Shown here: in pieces, positions 17,382-27,570 of the stretch
Numbering within the stretch: the first letter of the stretch is position 1
Layout of the letters: each line of letters opens with the position of its first letter
Source: Amycolatopsis cihanbeyliensis
GTDB lineage: Bacteria > Actinomycetota > Actinomycetes > Mycobacteriales > Pseudonocardiaceae
Direction of reading: 5' to 3'
DNA length: 64,000 nucleotides
NCBI RefSeq assembly: GCF_006715045.1
Contig: NZ_VFML01000001.1
Span: forward strand, 5,924,001 to 5,988,000
Program-made: the position numbers and the translations under genes
The notes under the pieces: generated by a model
Told to the model about the DNA's origin: nothing
The model's database searches: none
Seen by the model: only the letters and a program-made list of their open reading frames with translations

Positions 17382-18227
17382 TCAGCCCTCCGAAGGCTGG
17401 GTCGGGGCCTGTCCCTGGCCGGGATTACCGCCCATGTCCTCCGGGGTCGCCCCCTCGGAACCCTGGTAGTCCATCGGTTTGGCGTCCGGGCCCGGCGGCT
17501 CCGCGTTGAACGGCGGCGGGTTGTCCGCGTCGAACTGGCCCGGCCCGAGCGCGTCGCAGGAGGCGCCGATCTCCGGGTAGGTGTTCTGGTTCAGCCGAAG
17601 CGCGGTGATGAACTGCTCGATCCGCTCGTCGTCCACGCTGTCCAGCTTCAACTGGTGGCCCCAGGATTGCAGGGAGACCGGCTGGTCGAGGCCGGGGTAG
17701 GGGGACAGCATCATGTAGGGCTTGCCCTCGACCCGCAGCTCGAGCTTGTCCAGTGCCTCACCGCTGACCTGGTCCGGGTTGTAGGCGATCCACACCGCGC
17801 CGTGCTCGAGGGAGTGCACCATGTTCTCGGTACGCACCGCGTTCGGGTAGACGATTCCGGTGCAGGCGGCCCAGAAGCCGTCGTGCGGTCCGCCGAACGG
17901 CGGGTTCTGGTCGTAGGCCACCCGCTCGGTCGGCAGGATGTGCCTGCTGCCCTCGTACTGCTCGAGCTTGATGCCGGGAATGTCGGTGGACGGGTCCGGG
18001 TTCTCCGCGGACGGGGTGAACGCCGCGGCCGCCTCCTCCCGGTCGGCCTGCGCCCGCTTGTCCGCGGACTCGACCCAGTAGTACGTGAACACGCTGCCCG
18101 CCAGCAGGACGATCGCGATGACCGCGATGATCGTGCCCCACGGGGTGTGTTTCTTCGCGACCACCGAACCGCGGGCCGCCTTGACGGGCTGCTTCTTCGC
18201 GTTGCCCTTCTTCTTGCCGCTTGCCAT
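17382..18227 (-). CDS. Membrane-anchored DUF3105 protein
   Basis: 281 residues. A Lys-rich amino end is followed by one TM helix (about 30-52, GTIIAVIAIVLLAGSVFTYYW) and an extracytoplasmic DUF3105 domain. Recognisable features are YDQNPPFGGPHDGFWAACTGIVY, VHSLEHGAVWIAYNPD and MLSPYPGL, with conserved His and Cys residues. The last about 45 residues are Pro/Gly/Glu-rich. No biochemical role is known for the family. First gene of a two-gene unit with the DUF305 protein; divergent from argS. Confidence 0.85.
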   Translation of the reverse strand: MASGKKKGNAKKQPVKAARGSVVAKKHTPWGTIIAVIAIVLLAGSVFTYYWVESADKRAQADREEAAAAFTPSAENPDPSTDIPGIKLEQYEGSRHILPTERVAYDQNPPFGGPHDGFWAACTGIVYPNAVRTENMVHSLEHGAVWIAYNPDQVSGEALDKLELRVEGKPYMMLSPYPGLDQPVSLQSWGHQLKLDSVDDERIEQFITALRLNQNTYPEIGASCDALGPGQFDADNPPPFNAEPPGPDAKPMDYQGSEGATPEDMGGNPGQGQAPTQPSEG

Positions 18228-18348
18228 GACTCCCGCGTTTCGTCGAGTGGAGATCCTGCGCCAGTTTAGGGGTCGCGTGTCGGATCGTTGTCAATCAGTC
18301 GCCAATGACCAGGTACGCCCGGGCGGTCGGCGCCGTGACCCCGGAACA

Positions 18349-18361
18349 TAGAATCCCGGAG
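18349..18361 (+). promoter_or_regulatory. -10 box TAGAAT placing the argS transcript start at its GTG (leaderless)
   Basis: TAGAAT (18349-18354) fits TANNNT and ends 6 nt before the argS GTG at 18361, so transcription would begin at or next to the start codon. No SD-like sequence precedes the GTG and no clear -35 is visible. Confidence 0.5.
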
Positions 18362-20016
18362 TGACTCCCGCCGCCCTCGCTGACCTGGTACGGACATCCG
18401 CCGTGACGGTACTGGCCGCACGTGGTCTCGACCACACCGTGCTGCCGGACACCGTGACGATCGAGCGTCCGCGCAATCCCGAGCACGGAGACTACGCGAC
18501 CAACCTGGCGCTGCAGGTAGCGAAGAAAGTAGGGCTCGCCCCGCGCGAGCTGGCCGAGGCGCTGGCGGCGAGCCTCGCCGAGGTCGAGGGGGTCGCGGGA
18601 GCCGAGGTCGCGGGCCCCGGCTTCCTCAACCTGCGGCTGGCCGCCGACGCGCAGGGCGAGCTCGTCCGCCAGGTGCTCGCCGCGGGCGAGCGTTACGGCA
18701 CCGGGGACGCGCTGACCGGCCGGGAGATCAACCTGGAGTTCGTCTCGGCCAACCCGACCGGGCCGGTCCACCTCGGCGGTACTCGCTGGGCAGCGGTCGG
18801 TGACGCGCTCGGCCGCGTCCTCGCCGCCCAGGGCGCCGAGGTGACCAGGGAGTACTACTTCAACGACGCCGGGGCGCAGATCGACCGGTTCGTCGACTCG
18901 CTGATCGCCGCGGCCAAGGGGGAGCCCGCACCGGAGGACGGCTACGCCGGTACCTACATCAGCGATATCGCGGCCGAGATCATCCGCACCGAGCCGAGCG
19001 CGCTCTCGCTGCCGGAGAGCGAGCGGCACGAGGTGTTCCGCCGGCTCGGCATCGAGCGGATGTTCGACGAGATCAAGAAGAGCCTGCACGAGTTCGGCAC
19101 CGACTTCGACGTGTACTTCCAGGAGGACTCGCTGCACGCCTCCGGCGCGGTCGAGCGGGAGGTCGAGCAGCTCAAGGAGTCCGGCAGCCTCTACCTCGCG
19201 GACGGTGCCTGGTGGCTGCGTAGCACCGAGCACGGGGATGACAAGGACCGGGTGGTGATCAAGACCGACGGCGCTCCGGCCTACATCGCCGGCGATATCG
19301 CCTACCTGCGGAACAAGCGCGACCGCGGCTTCGACCTGTGCATCTACATGCTCGGCGCGGACCATCACGGGTACATCGCCAGGCTGAAGGCCGCCGCGGC
19401 CGCGATCGGGGACGACCCGGAGGTGGTCGAGGTCCTGATCGGGCAGATGGTGAACCTGGTCAGCGAGGGCAAGCCGGTGCGGATGAGCAAGCGGGCCGGC
19501 ACCGTGATCACGATCGAGGACCTGGTCGAGGCGGTCGGCGTGGACGCCGCGCGGTACGAGCTGACCCGCTACTCCGTGGACTCCACCCTGGACGTCGACC
19601 TCGACCTGCTGCGCAAGCACACCAACGAGAACCCGGTGTTCTACGTGCAGTACGCGCATGCGCGGCTCGCCTCGCTACAGCGCAACGCCACGGAACTCGG
19701 GCTGTCCTCCTCCGCGGACGCGGACTTCAGCCTGCTCACCCACCCGCGGGAGGGTGACCTCATCCGCACGATCGGGGAGTTCCCCACCGTGCTGCGCAGG
19801 GCGGCCGAGCTGCGTGAACCGCACCGGGTCGCCCGTTACCTCGAAACGCTCGCGTCGGCATACCACAAGTTCTACGACGTGGCGCGCGTCCTGCCTCAGG
19901 GCGACGAGGAGGCAACCCCGCTGACCTACGCCCGGCTCACGCTGTGCGAGGCCGCGAGGCAGGTGCTGGCCAACGGTCTCGCGCTGCTCGGCGTCTCGGC
20001 CCCGGAACGGATGTAA
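18361..20016 (+). CDS. argS: Arginyl-tRNA synthetase
   Basis: Charges tRNA-Arg in the cytoplasm. 551 residues with the class I signature sites: the HIGH equivalent in [20 protein letters not shown] and the KMSKS equivalent as RMSKRAG (MSKR at 375-378). An amino-terminal additional domain (about 1-110) and the DALR anticodon-binding domain at the carboxy end (from about residue 430, [17 protein letters not shown]) complete the enzyme. GTG start, probably leaderless. lysA follows after 3 nt, the usual actinobacterial argS-lysA-hom-thrC-thrB order. Confidence 0.97.
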   Translation: MTPAALADLVRTSAVTVLAARGLDHTVLPDTVTIERPRNPEHGDYATNLALQVAKKVGLAPRELAEALAASLAEVEGVAGAEVAGPGFLNLRLAADAQGELVRQVLAAGERYGTGDALTGREINLEFVSANPTGPVHLGGTRWAAVGDALGRVLAAQGAEVTREYYFNDAGAQIDRFVDSLIAAAKGEPAPEDGYAGTYISDIAAEIIRTEPSALSLPESERHEVFRRLGIERMFDEIKKSLHEFGTDFDVYFQEDSLHASGAVEREVEQLKESGSLYLADGAWWLRSTEHGDDKDRVVIKTDGAPAYIAGDIAYLRNKRDRGFDLCIYMLGADHHGYIARLKAAAAAIGDDPEVVEVLIGQMVNLVSEGKPVRMSKRAGTVITIEDLVEAVGVDAARYELTRYSVDSTLDVDLDLLRKHTNENPVFYVQYAHARLASLQRNATELGLSSSADADFSLLTHPREGDLIRTIGEFPTVLRRAAELREPHRVARYLETLASAYHKFYDVARVLPQGDEEATPLTYARLTLCEAARQVLANGLALLGVSAPERM

Positions 20017-20019
20017 CAG

Positions 20020-21459
20020 ATGTGCGCTCACCCCGCGGGGCCTCGGCATGCCGAGGTGTTCCCGCACGCCGACCGAGCCGGTTTCCCGCCGTCCACTGTG
20101 GACGAACTGGACCGGCTGTATCCCAAGGTGTGGCCCCGCAACGCGTTTCGTGCCCCGGACGGGGTGGTGCGGATAGCGGGCGTCGACGTTCGCGAACTGG
20201 CGACCACGTACGGGACGCCGCTCTTCGTCGTGGACGAGGCCGACTTCAAGTCGCGGTGCGCCGAGTACGCCGAGGCTTTCGACGATCCCACCCTGGTGCA
20301 CTACGCGGCCAAGGCCTTCCTGTGCACCGAGGTCGCCAGGTGGATCAGGGGCCAGGGGCTCAGCCTGGACGTGTGCAGCGGAGGGGAACTGGCGATCGCC
20401 CAGCGCGCCGAGTTCCCGCCGGAACGAATCACCTTCCATGGCAACAACAAGTCCGTCGCGGAGCTGGAGGCCGCGGTCGAGGCCGGGGTGGGCACCGTGG
20501 TGCTCGACTCCTTCTTCGAGATCGCCAGGCTGGCCGAGGTCGCCGCGCGGCAGGGCATCGTCCAGCCGGTGTTGATCAGGGTGACGGTGGGGGTGGAGGC
20601 GCACACCCACGAGTTCATCGCCACCGCGCACGAGGACCAGAAGTTCGGCTTCTCGCTGGCCGCCGGGGCCGCGGCGGAGGCCGTCCGCAGGGTGCTGAAC
20701 GCGCCCTCGCTGCGGCTGATCGGGCTGCACAGCCACATCGGCTCGCAGATCTTCGACCCGGACGGCTTCGAGGTGGCCGCGCGCAGGGTGATCGGGCTGA
20801 TCGCCGAGCTCGGCAAGGAACACGGCAGCGAGCTGGTCGAACAGCTGTCCCTTGTGGATCTCGGCGGCGGGTTCGGCATCGCCTACACCGAGCGGGACAA
20901 CCCGCCCCCGCCCGCGCAGCTGGTCACCCAGATCAGGGAGATGGTGCGCAAGGAGTGCGAGTTCGCCGGGCTGCCGGTGCCCCGGATCGCGGGGGAGCCG
21001 GGAAGGGCGATCGCCGGACCGGGAACGGTGACACTCTACGAGATCGGCACGGTCAAGGACGTCGCGCTCGGCGACGACGAGTTCCGCCGGTACGTCAGCG
21101 TGGACGGCGGGATGAGTGACAACCTGCGCACCGCGCTGTACGACGCGGCCTACGACTCCAGGCTGGTCTCCCGCTCCGCGGGCGACGGGCAGCCGGAGCA
21201 GGCCTCCGCCGTGCTGTCTCGCGTGGTGGGAAAACACTGTGAGTCCGGCGACATCGTGGTCCGCGACTGCTGGCTTCCGGACACCCTGGCACCCGGCGAC
21301 CTGCTCGCCGTCGCGGCCACCGGGGCGTACTGCTACTCGATGGCCAGCAACTACAACCGGCAGCCGCGCCCGGCGGTCGTCGCCGTCCGCAACGGCGGCC
21401 ACCGCCTGCTGTTGCGCCGGGAGACCAACGAGGATCTGCTGCGCCTGGAGGTTTCGTGA
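20020..21459 (+). CDS. lysA: Diaminopimelate decarboxylase
   Basis: Last step of lysine synthesis: meso-diaminopimelate to lysine, PLP-dependent. 479 residues with a fold type III barrel: Schiff-base lysine K98 in [35 protein letters not shown] (phosphate binding) and the carboxy-terminal active-site segment DCWLPDTL followed by [12 protein letters not shown]. It starts 3 nt after argS and its TGA overlaps the hom GTG. Confidence 0.97.
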   Translation: MCAHPAGPRHAEVFPHADRAGFPPSTVDELDRLYPKVWPRNAFRAPDGVVRIAGVDVRELATTYGTPLFVVDEADFKSRCAEYAEAFDDPTLVHYAAKAFLCTEVARWIRGQGLSLDVCSGGELAIAQRAEFPPERITFHGNNKSVAELEAAVEAGVGTVVLDSFFEIARLAEVAARQGIVQPVLIRVTVGVEAHTHEFIATAHEDQKFGFSLAAGAAAEAVRRVLNAPSLRLIGLHSHIGSQIFDPDGFEVAARRVIGLIAELGKEHGSELVEQLSLVDLGGGFGIAYTERDNPPPPAQLVTQIREMVRKECEFAGLPVPRIAGEPGRAIAGPGTVTLYEIGTVKDVALGDDEFRRYVSVDGGMSDNLRTALYDAAYDSRLVSRSAGDGQPEQASAVLSRVVGKHCESGDIVVRDCWLPDTLAPGDLLAVAATGAYCYSMASNYNRQPRPAVVAVRNGGHRLLLRRETNEDLLRLEVS

Positions 21460-22772
21460 GCACGCACGGCACCGAAGCACCGCGACCGATCAGGATCGCC
21501 CTGCTCGGTTGCGGCACGGTCGGAGGTGAGGTCGTCCGGCTGCTCACCGAGCAGGCGGGCGAACTCGCCGCGCGGGTCGGCGCGCCGCTCGAGCTGGCCG
21601 GAATCGCCGTCCGCAGGCCGGACAAGCATCCCGAGCTGCCGCCGCAGCTCCTCACCCCGGACCCCGCGAAGCTCATCGAGTCCGACGCGGACGTCGTTGT
21701 CGAGCTCATCGGCGGGATCGAACCGGTACGTGACTGGCTGCTTGCCGCCCTGCACAAGGGAAAGTCCGTAGTGACCGCGAACAAGGCACTGCTCGCGGAA
21801 TGCTCGGGTGAGCTGTCCGAGGCAGCCGACTCCTCCGGTGCGGACCTGTACTTCGAGGCGGCCGTCGCGGGCGCGATCCCGCTGCTGCGCCCGCTGCGTG
21901 AGTCCCTCGCGGGGGACCGGATCACCAGGGTCATGGGGATCGTCAACGGCACCACCAACTACATCCTGTCCGCGATGGACTCCACGGGCGCGGGCTACGC
22001 CGAGACCCTGGACGAGGCGAGCAGGCTCGGTTACGCCGAAGCAGACCCGACCGCGGACGTCGACGGCTACGACGCCGCGTCCAAGGCCGCGATCCTCGCC
22101 TCACTGGCCTTCCACAGCAGGGTCACCGTCGCCGATGTGCACCGCGAGGGCATCGCCGGGGTGAGCTCATCGGACATCCTCGCCGCGCAGAAGATCGGGC
22201 GAGTGGTCAAGCTGCTGGCGATCTGCGAGCGGGTCACCGCGGAGGAAGGGGCCGAGTCGGTCTCCGCGCGTGTGCATCCGGTGATGATCCCGCGTGCACA
22301 CCAGCTCGCCGGCGTCGGCGGGGCCTTCAACGCGGTGTACGTCGAGGCCGACGCCGCGGGTGAGCTGATGTTCTACGGTCAGGGCGCGGGCGGCGCGCCG
22401 ACGGCCAGCGCCGTGCTCGGCGACCTGGTCACGGTGGCTCGCAACCGCGTGCTCGCCGGGCGTGGCCCGCGCGAGTCGGCCCATGCGGCGCTCCCGATCC
22501 GGCCGATGGGGCAGACCCCGACCCGGTATCACATCAGCCTCGACGTCGCCGACCGTGCGGGTGTGCTGGCCCAGGTGGCGCAGGTCTTCGCCGTGCACGA
22601 CGTCAGTATCGCCGCGGTGCGCCAGCGGGACCGGCTTTCCACCGCGAGTCTGGTCATCGTGACCCACTCGGCGCCGGACTCCGCGCTTCAGTCTACTGTG
22701 GATGAGATCAGCAGGCTGGATGTCGTGCGCGAGGTGGTCAGCGTGATGCGGGTGGAGGGTGAGGACTCGTGA
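21456..22772 (+). CDS. hom: Homoserine dehydrogenase
   Basis: Reduces aspartate semialdehyde to homoserine. 438 residues: an amino-terminal NAD(P) Rossmann fold ([17 protein letters not shown]), the catalytic region with VNGTTNYIL and [18 protein letters not shown], and a carboxy-terminal ACT domain (about 350-435, [20 protein letters not shown]), which in this family mediates threonine feedback. GTG start overlapping the lysA stop; the stop overlaps thrC by 4 nt. Confidence 0.97.
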   Translation: MSTHGTEAPRPIRIALLGCGTVGGEVVRLLTEQAGELAARVGAPLELAGIAVRRPDKHPELPPQLLTPDPAKLIESDADVVVELIGGIEPVRDWLLAALHKGKSVVTANKALLAECSGELSEAADSSGADLYFEAAVAGAIPLLRPLRESLAGDRITRVMGIVNGTTNYILSAMDSTGAGYAETLDEASRLGYAEADPTADVDGYDAASKAAILASLAFHSRVTVADVHREGIAGVSSSDILAAQKIGRVVKLLAICERVTAEEGAESVSARVHPVMIPRAHQLAGVGGAFNAVYVEADAAGELMFYGQGAGGAPTASAVLGDLVTVARNRVLAGRGPRESAHAALPIRPMGQTPTRYHISLDVADRAGVLAQVAQVFAVHDVSIAAVRQRDRLSTASLVIVTHSAPDSALQSTVDEISRLDVVREVVSVMRVEGEDS

Positions 22773-23836
22773 CGGACCGCAAGGCCGGCTCGCCGGGCAT
22801 CATCGCGACCTACCCCGAGCGGATCCCGATCCCGGAAGGGGCGAAGATCGTCACGCTCGGCGAGGGCAACACGCCGCTGCTGCACGCGGGGCACCTTTCC
22901 GGGGTCACCGGGTGCGAGGTCTACCTGAAAGTGGAGGGCGCCAACCCCACCGGTTCGTTCAAGGACAGGGGGATGACCGTCGCGATCACCCATGCGCTGG
23001 CGAGCGGGCTGCAAGCGGTGGTCTGCGCGTCCACCGGCAACACCTCGGCCTCGGCGTCGGCCTACGCGGCACGTGCCGGGCTGGTCAGCGCGGTGCTGGT
23101 ACCGCAGGGCAAGATCGCGCTGGGCAAGATGGCGCAGGCGGTGCTGCACGGGGCGCGCATCCTGCAGGTGGACGGCAACTTCGACGACTGCCTCGAACTC
23201 GCCCGCAAGACCGCGGCCGACTACCCGGTGACCCTGGTCAACTCGGTGAACCCGGTACGCCTGATCGGCCAGAAGACCGCGGCCTGGGAGATCTGCGATG
23301 TGCTCGGGCGGGCACCGGACATCCACTGCCTCCCGGTCGGCAACGCCGGGAACATCACCGCTTACTGGGCGGGTTACGCCGAGTACGCCGCGGACGGGAT
23401 GGTCGAGGCCACCCCGCGGATGTTCGGCTTCCAGGCGGCAGGCGCGGCGCCGCTGGTGCATGGCGAGCCGGTGCCCGCACCGGAGACCGTGGCCACCGCG
23501 ATCCGGGTGGGCAGCCCGGCGTCCTGGGATCCCGCCGTGCGGGCGCGTAACGCCAGCGGCGGGATCTTCGAGGCGGTGACCGATCAGGACATCCTCGCGG
23601 CGTACCGGCTGCTGGCCGCGCGCGAGGGCGTGTTCGTGGAACCGGCGTCCGCGACCAGCGTCGCCGGCCTGCTGGCCACCGCCGCGGACGGCCGCGTGCC
23701 GCCGGGTTCGACCGTGGTCTGCACGGTGACCGGACACGGCCTCAAGGACCCCGGCACCGCCCTGGAGGGCAATGTGGAGGTGGAGCCGCTGGCCGTCGAC
23801 CCGCGCGCCGTGGCGTCCGCATTGGAGCTGTCATGA
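22769..23836 (+). CDS. thrC: Threonine synthase
   Basis: Converts O-phosphohomoserine to threonine using PLP. 355 residues, the short fold type II form. The PLP lysine is K65 in [11 protein letters not shown], with [18 protein letters not shown] binding the cofactor phosphate region and [11 protein letters not shown] and [12 protein letters not shown] further on. Starts at GTG 22769 inside the hom stop region, so translation is coupled. Confidence 0.97.
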   Translation: MTDRKAGSPGIIATYPERIPIPEGAKIVTLGEGNTPLLHAGHLSGVTGCEVYLKVEGANPTGSFKDRGMTVAITHALASGLQAVVCASTGNTSASASAYAARAGLVSAVLVPQGKIALGKMAQAVLHGARILQVDGNFDDCLELARKTAADYPVTLVNSVNPVRLIGQKTAAWEICDVLGRAPDIHCLPVGNAGNITAYWAGYAEYAADGMVEATPRMFGFQAAGAAPLVHGEPVPAPETVATAIRVGSPASWDPAVRARNASGGIFEAVTDQDILAAYRLLAAREGVFVEPASATSVAGLLATAADGRVPPGSTVVCTVTGHGLKDPGTALEGNVEVEPLAVDPRAVASALELS

Positions 23837-23878
23837 CACCCCTTGGGTCAACCCGCGGCCGTCACGGTGACCGTAGAG

Positions 23879-23922
23879 CGCGCCCTCGGCCGGAGGCCCC
23901 GCTGTCGGGGCGGCGGGGCGCG
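23879..23922 (+). terminator. Nested hairpin between thrC and thrB
   Basis: An outer stem CGCGCCC (23879-23885) pairs with GGGCGCG (23916-23922), and an inner stem GCCCCG/CGGGGC (23896-23901/23906-23911) closes on a 4-nt loop. There is no U-tract. It could be a U-less actinobacterial terminator or an attenuating structure within the 169-bp thrC-thrB gap. Confidence 0.4.
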
Positions 23923-24005
23923 TGTCCTGGTGGCCATGCGCTGGGTCGTGCGGGGCGTCCCGTCGACACGATCGCGGACGCGCGCGGGGCCGCGGAGGAG
24001 CGAGC

Positions 24006-24902
24006 ATGACCGGCTCCGGCTTCCGGATCACCGTCCCGGCTTCCAGCGCGAACCTCGGACCGGGCTTCGACACCTTCGGCATGGCGCTCGCCCTGCACGA
24101 CGTGGTCGAGGTGCGGGTAAGGGAGTCCGGCCTCGAAGTGGAGGTCGGTGACGCGGGCGCGGGCGATATCGGCGCGGTCCCGACCGATGAAGGTCACCTC
24201 GTGGTGCGCGCGCTGCGCCGGGCCTGCGCGCACCTCGGCGTGGAGGTGCCCGGCTTGCGGCTGCGGTGCCACAACGCGATCCCGCACGCGCGTGGCCTCG
24301 GTTCCTCCGCGGCGGCCGTGGTCGCCGGCATCGCGGCCGGGTTCGCGCTGGCCGGCAGGGAGGCGGCGAGCGAGCAGGACACCGTACTGAAGCTCGCGGC
24401 CGAGTTCGAGGGACACGTCGACAACGCCGCCGCCAGCCTGCTCGGCGGGCTGGTGCTCGCGTGGTGCGAGGGGGAGCGGTTCCACGCGCGGCGGCTCGAC
24501 CCGCACCCGGGTGTGCGACCCGTGCTCGCGGTGCCCGCGCAGCGGTCGTCCACCGACGAGACGAGGGGGCTGTTGCCCGCCGAGGTCCCGCATGCCGACG
24601 CCGCGTTCACCGCGGGCAGGGCGGCGCTGCTAGTGCACGCCCTGACCGCCGCGCCCGAGCTGCTGCTGCCCGCCACCCAGGACAGGTTGCACCAGGGATA
24701 CCGGGCCGCCGCATACCCCGGCACCGCCCGGCTGGTCGACACGCTGCGTGAGCACGGCCTCGCCGCCATGGTGTCCGGTGCGGGGCCCGCCGTGCTGGCC
24801 CTCACCGTGGACGGAACAATTCCTCCCGGCGTCGACGTTACGGGTTTCGTGGTCACCGAGTTGGCGGTCGACCTGGTCGGCGTGCAGGTTGTCGCCGCCT
24901 GA
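24006..24902 (+). CDS. thrB: Homoserine kinase
   Basis: Phosphorylates homoserine, giving the thrC substrate. 298 residues, GHMP kinase family: [18 protein letters not shown] at the amino end, the ATP-binding motif [20 protein letters not shown], and the carboxy-terminal motif [14 protein letters not shown] 24006 is preceded by GGAGGAGCG. The 84-nt upstream in-frame extension is compositionally unlike coding sequence and is rejected. The 169-bp gap to thrC contrasts with the overlaps elsewhere in the operon. Confidence 0.96.
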   Translation: MTGSGFRITVPASSANLGPGFDTFGMALALHDVVEVRVRESGLEVEVGDAGAGDIGAVPTDEGHLVVRALRRACAHLGVEVPGLRLRCHNAIPHARGLGSSAAAVVAGIAAGFALAGREAASEQDTVLKLAAEFEGHVDNAAASLLGGLVLAWCEGERFHARRLDPHPGVRPVLAVPAQRSSTDETRGLLPAEVPHADAAFTAGRAALLVHALTAAPELLLPATQDRLHQGYRAAAYPGTARLVDTLREHGLAAMVSGAGPAVLALTVDGTIPPGVDVTGFVVTELAVDLVGVQVVAA

Positions 24903-24930
24903 CAGAACGTCCGAGCGCCGCTGGGAACCG

Positions 24931-24993
24931 CGGGCGGGGCGTACGACCCGCGGAGGTGACGGTCGTGACGGACTCCGAGCCTCGCCCCGCCCG
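24931..24993 (+). terminator. Long hairpin after thrB
   Basis: A perfect 10-bp inverted repeat, CGGGCGGGGC (24931-24940) and GCCCCGCCCG (24984-24993), encloses a second 6-bp stem ACGACC/GGTCGT (24943-24948/24961-24966). It begins 28 nt after the thrB stop. No T-run follows, so this is a possible U-less terminator. Confidence 0.4.
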
Positions 24994-25452
24994 TCTACCA
25001 CCACCCAGATGGTGGCGCTCCGCGCCGCTGCGCTGCTGACACCGGTCGTGCCGCGCGTTTCCAGACAAGCGCTGACACGCGCGGCGCCAACTGGGGGGTG
25101 GTTGTTGCACCACGTCGCAGGGCCGTCTACCCTCGGGGGCGTTCGTTCACCGTGCGCATTCCGCACCCGATGCCGATGCCGGGAACAACTCCCGGATCGC
25201 ATCTTCCGTCCAGCCGGCACCCCTTGGCACGGGGCCGGTGCTGACGTAGGCGGGTCTCGGTATCCGCGGTGACCGATTTCACGGGTTCCACCTGGAGCCC
25301 GTACCTCCCGTGCTGGCGGCTTCGCCGCTGTGACTGGCACGTCTCAGCCTGGGCACGCCCGCACCGGGAACAAAAGGCCGTTTCGCAATTCGGACGCGGG
25401 CGGCAGTCCGCTGACTCACCATGGAGGCGTGGGTCGGTAAGGAAGGACTTGT
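24994..25452 (+). other. rho upstream region with long leader
   Basis: 459 bp without a convincing gene. It holds a good promoter (25105-25133), from which the rho mRNA would have a leader of about 310 nt. Within the leader are a small perfect hairpin (GCGGC-TTC-GCCGC, 25316-25328) and an 80-codon GTG-started reading frame (25269-25511). That frame runs past the rho start in another frame and could be a leader ORF, but has no family support. Long leaders are known for rho genes and usually serve autoregulation. Confidence 0.5.
25105..25133 (+). promoter_or_regulatory. rho: Probable rho promoter TTGCAC-N17-TACCCT
   Basis: TTGCAC (25105-25110) and TACCCT (25128-25133) are separated by exactly 17 nt, matching the primary actinobacterial sigma factor consensus. 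It lies about 320 bp before rho and after the thrB hairpin. Confidence 0.55.
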
Positions 25453-27570
25453 GTGAGCAACACCGATCTTTTGAGCGGCGAAGTGGACCCCCAGACGGCA
25501 GCCCAGAATGAGAAGGCAGGCGCCGAGGACTCCGGGGAGCAGGCGCCGCAGGCGAACGGCACCGCCGCGCCGAAGCGCCGTCCCGGTGGTCTGTCCGGTA
25601 TGGTCATCGCTGACCTGCGGGCACTCGCCACCGAGCTGGGCGTGAGTGACACGACCGGCATGCGCAAGGGGGATCTGATCGCCGCGATTCGTGAGCGGCA
25701 AGGCAAGAGCAAGCGTCGCGGCAACGGCGGAGACACCCTGCCTCTCGACGGCATCGACACCGACTCGGAACAGCCGAGCGCGGACGACCCGAAGCCCGAC
25801 ACCAAGACGGAGGCCAAGACGGAGGCCAAGACGGAGACCAAGGGCAAGGCCGAGCAGAAGGCGCGCCCCGACGAGGGCGACGCCGCTCAGCCCGAGGTCA
25901 CGGCGACCAAGGCCGCCGAGCCGACCGAGACCGGCGGCGGGGCCAAGGAGCCCAAGGACGCCAAGGAGCCCGTCAAGGAGTCCGTCAAGGAGTCCAAGGA
26001 GGCGCAGCAGCTCGCGAAGCAGGCCGAGCAGGGTGGTCCGGCGGACCAGGCCCCTTCCGGTGGCCAGCAGGGCGAGGAAGGCGGCCGTTCGCGGCGTCGC
26101 CGGGGCGGTTCCGGCCGGTCGGGCGGCGGCAGTGGCGAGTCCGGTGGTGGCCAGGACAGCGGTGACCAGCGCGGTGACCAGCGCGGTGACCAGCGTGGCG
26201 ACCAGCGCGGTGATCAGCGTGGCGACCAGCGTGGTGACCAGCGCAAGCAGAACGACCGCCAGAACAACAACCAGCGCAACCAGGGCCAGCAGGGCCAGCA
26301 GGGCAACCGTGGTGGCCAGGACGACGACGATGACGGGGGCGGCCGCAGGGGTCGTCGGTTCCGGGACCGCCGTCGCCGTGGTGGCCGTGGCGACGGCGGC
26401 GGCAGCCCGGACACCGAGATCCGCGAGGACGACGTCCTGCTCCCCGTCGCGGGCATCCTGGACGTGCTGGAGAACTACGCTTTCGTCCGCACGTCGGGCT
26501 ACCTGGCGGGGCCGAACGACGTGTACGTCTCGCTCTCCCTGGTGCGCAAGTACAGCCTGCGCCGCGGGGACGCGATCACCGGTGTGGTGCGCCAGCCGCG
26601 GGAGGGCGAGCAGCAGCGGCAGAAGTTCAATCCGCTGGTGCGGGTGGACAGCATCAACGGCCTCGAACCGGACCAGGCGAAGAAGCGCCCCGAGTTCACC
26701 AAGCTGACCCCGCTGTACCCGAACGAGCGGCTGCGGCTGGAGACCACGCCGAACAAGCTGTCCACCAGGGTGATCGACCTGGTGATGCCGGTCGGCAAGG
26801 GCCAGCGGGCGTTGATCGTGTCGCCGCCGAAGGCCGGTAAGACGACGATCCTGCAGGACATCGCCAACGCGATCACCACGAACAACCCCGAATGCCACCT
26901 GATGGTCGTGCTCGTCGACGAGCGGCCGGAAGAGGTCACCGACATGGAGCGGTCGGTGAACGGGGAGGTCATCGCGGCCACCTTCGACCGCCCGCCAGCC
27001 GACCACACGGCGCTGGCCGAGCTCTCCATCGAGCGGGCCAAGCGGCTGGTGGAGATGGGGTACGACGTCGTCGTGCTGCTGGACTCGGTGACCAGGCTCG
27101 GCCGCGCCTACAACCTGGCGGCCCCGGCGTCCGGCCGGATCCTCTCCGGTGGTGTGGACTCCACGGCGCTGTACCCGCCGAAGCGGTTCCTCGGCGCGGC
27201 CCGCAACATCGAGAACGGTGGTTCGCTGACCATCTTCGCCACCGCGCTGGTGGAGACCGGTTCCACCGGTGACTCGGTGATCTTCGAGGAGTTCAAGGGC
27301 ACCACCAACGCCGAGCTGAAGCTGGACCGCAAGATCGCCGACAAGCGAACCTTCCCCGCGGTGGACGTGAACCCGTCCAGCACCCGCAAGGAGGAGCTGC
27401 TGCTGCCGCCGGACGAGCTCGCGGTCACGCACAAGCTGCACAGGGTGCTGCACGCGTTGGACTCCCAGCAGGCCATCGACCTGCTGCTGGACCGGCTGCG
27501 CAAGACGAAGACCAACATCGAGTTCCTGATGCAGGTCTCCAAGACGGCCCCCGGCCAGGACGACGACTGA
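25453..27570 (+). CDS. rho: Transcription termination factor Rho with large inserted N-terminal region
   Basis: Hexameric RNA-dependent ATPase/translocase that terminates transcription. 705 residues against about 420 in E. coli. Residues about 1-35 are a leader; about 45-75 are the Rho_N domain (LSGMVIADLRALATELGV). About 80-320 is an Arg/Gly/Gln/Lys-rich disordered insert containing seven tandem GDQR units (from residue 237). Then comes the OB-fold RNA-binding domain (VAGILDVLENYAFVRTSGYL) and the ATPase with Walker A PPKAGKTT (K463), plus VLVDERPEEVTDMER and VVVLLDSVTRLGRAYN. GTG start with AAGGAAGG 12-5 nt upstream. Inserted basic regions of this kind are known in actinobacterial Rho and add RNA affinity. 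Confidence 0.97.
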   Translation: MSNTDLLSGEVDPQTAAQNEKAGAEDSGEQAPQANGTAAPKRRPGGLSGMVIADLRALATELGVSDTTGMRKGDLIAAIRERQGKSKRRGNGGDTLPLDGIDTDSEQPSADDPKPDTKTEAKTEAKTETKGKAEQKARPDEGDAAQPEVTATKAAEPTETGGGAKEPKDAKEPVKESVKESKEAQQLAKQAEQGGPADQAPSGGQQGEEGGRSRRRRGGSGRSGGGSGESGGGQDSGDQRGDQRGDQRGDQRGDQRGDQRGDQRKQNDRQNNNQRNQGQQGQQGNRGGQDDDDDGGGRRGRRFRDRRRRGGRGDGGGSPDTEIREDDVLLPVAGILDVLENYAFVRTSGYLAGPNDVYVSLSLVRKYSLRRGDAITGVVRQPREGEQQRQKFNPLVRVDSINGLEPDQAKKRPEFTKLTPLYPNERLRLETTPNKLSTRVIDLVMPVGKGQRALIVSPPKAGKTTILQDIANAITTNNPECHLMVVLVDERPEEVTDMERSVNGEVIAATFDRPPADHTALAELSIERAKRLVEMGYDVVVLLDSVTRLGRAYNLAAPASGRILSGGVDSTALYPPKRFLGAARNIENGGSLTIFATALVETGSTGDSVIFEEFKGTTNAELKLDRKIADKRTFPAVDVNPSSTRKEELLLPPDELAVTHKLHRVLHALDSQQAIDLLLDRLRKTKTNIEFLMQVSKTAPGQDDD

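Noticed and set aside
18228..18360. tRNA gene in the argS upstream region
   Set aside because: I looked for a T-arm (GGTTCGA) and a cloverleaf and found none here or in the other intergenic regions read.
19675..21480. Minus-strand open frame of 601 codons opposite argS-lysA
   Set aside because: It covers the lysA catalytic sequence in antisense and has the composition of a shadow frame; no start signal.
23922..24005. Amino-terminal extension of thrB by 28 residues
   Set aside because: The added residues are Arg/Trp/Cys/Gly-rich and unlike GHMP kinases; the region overlaps the end of a hairpin, and ATG 24006 has its own GGAGGAG.
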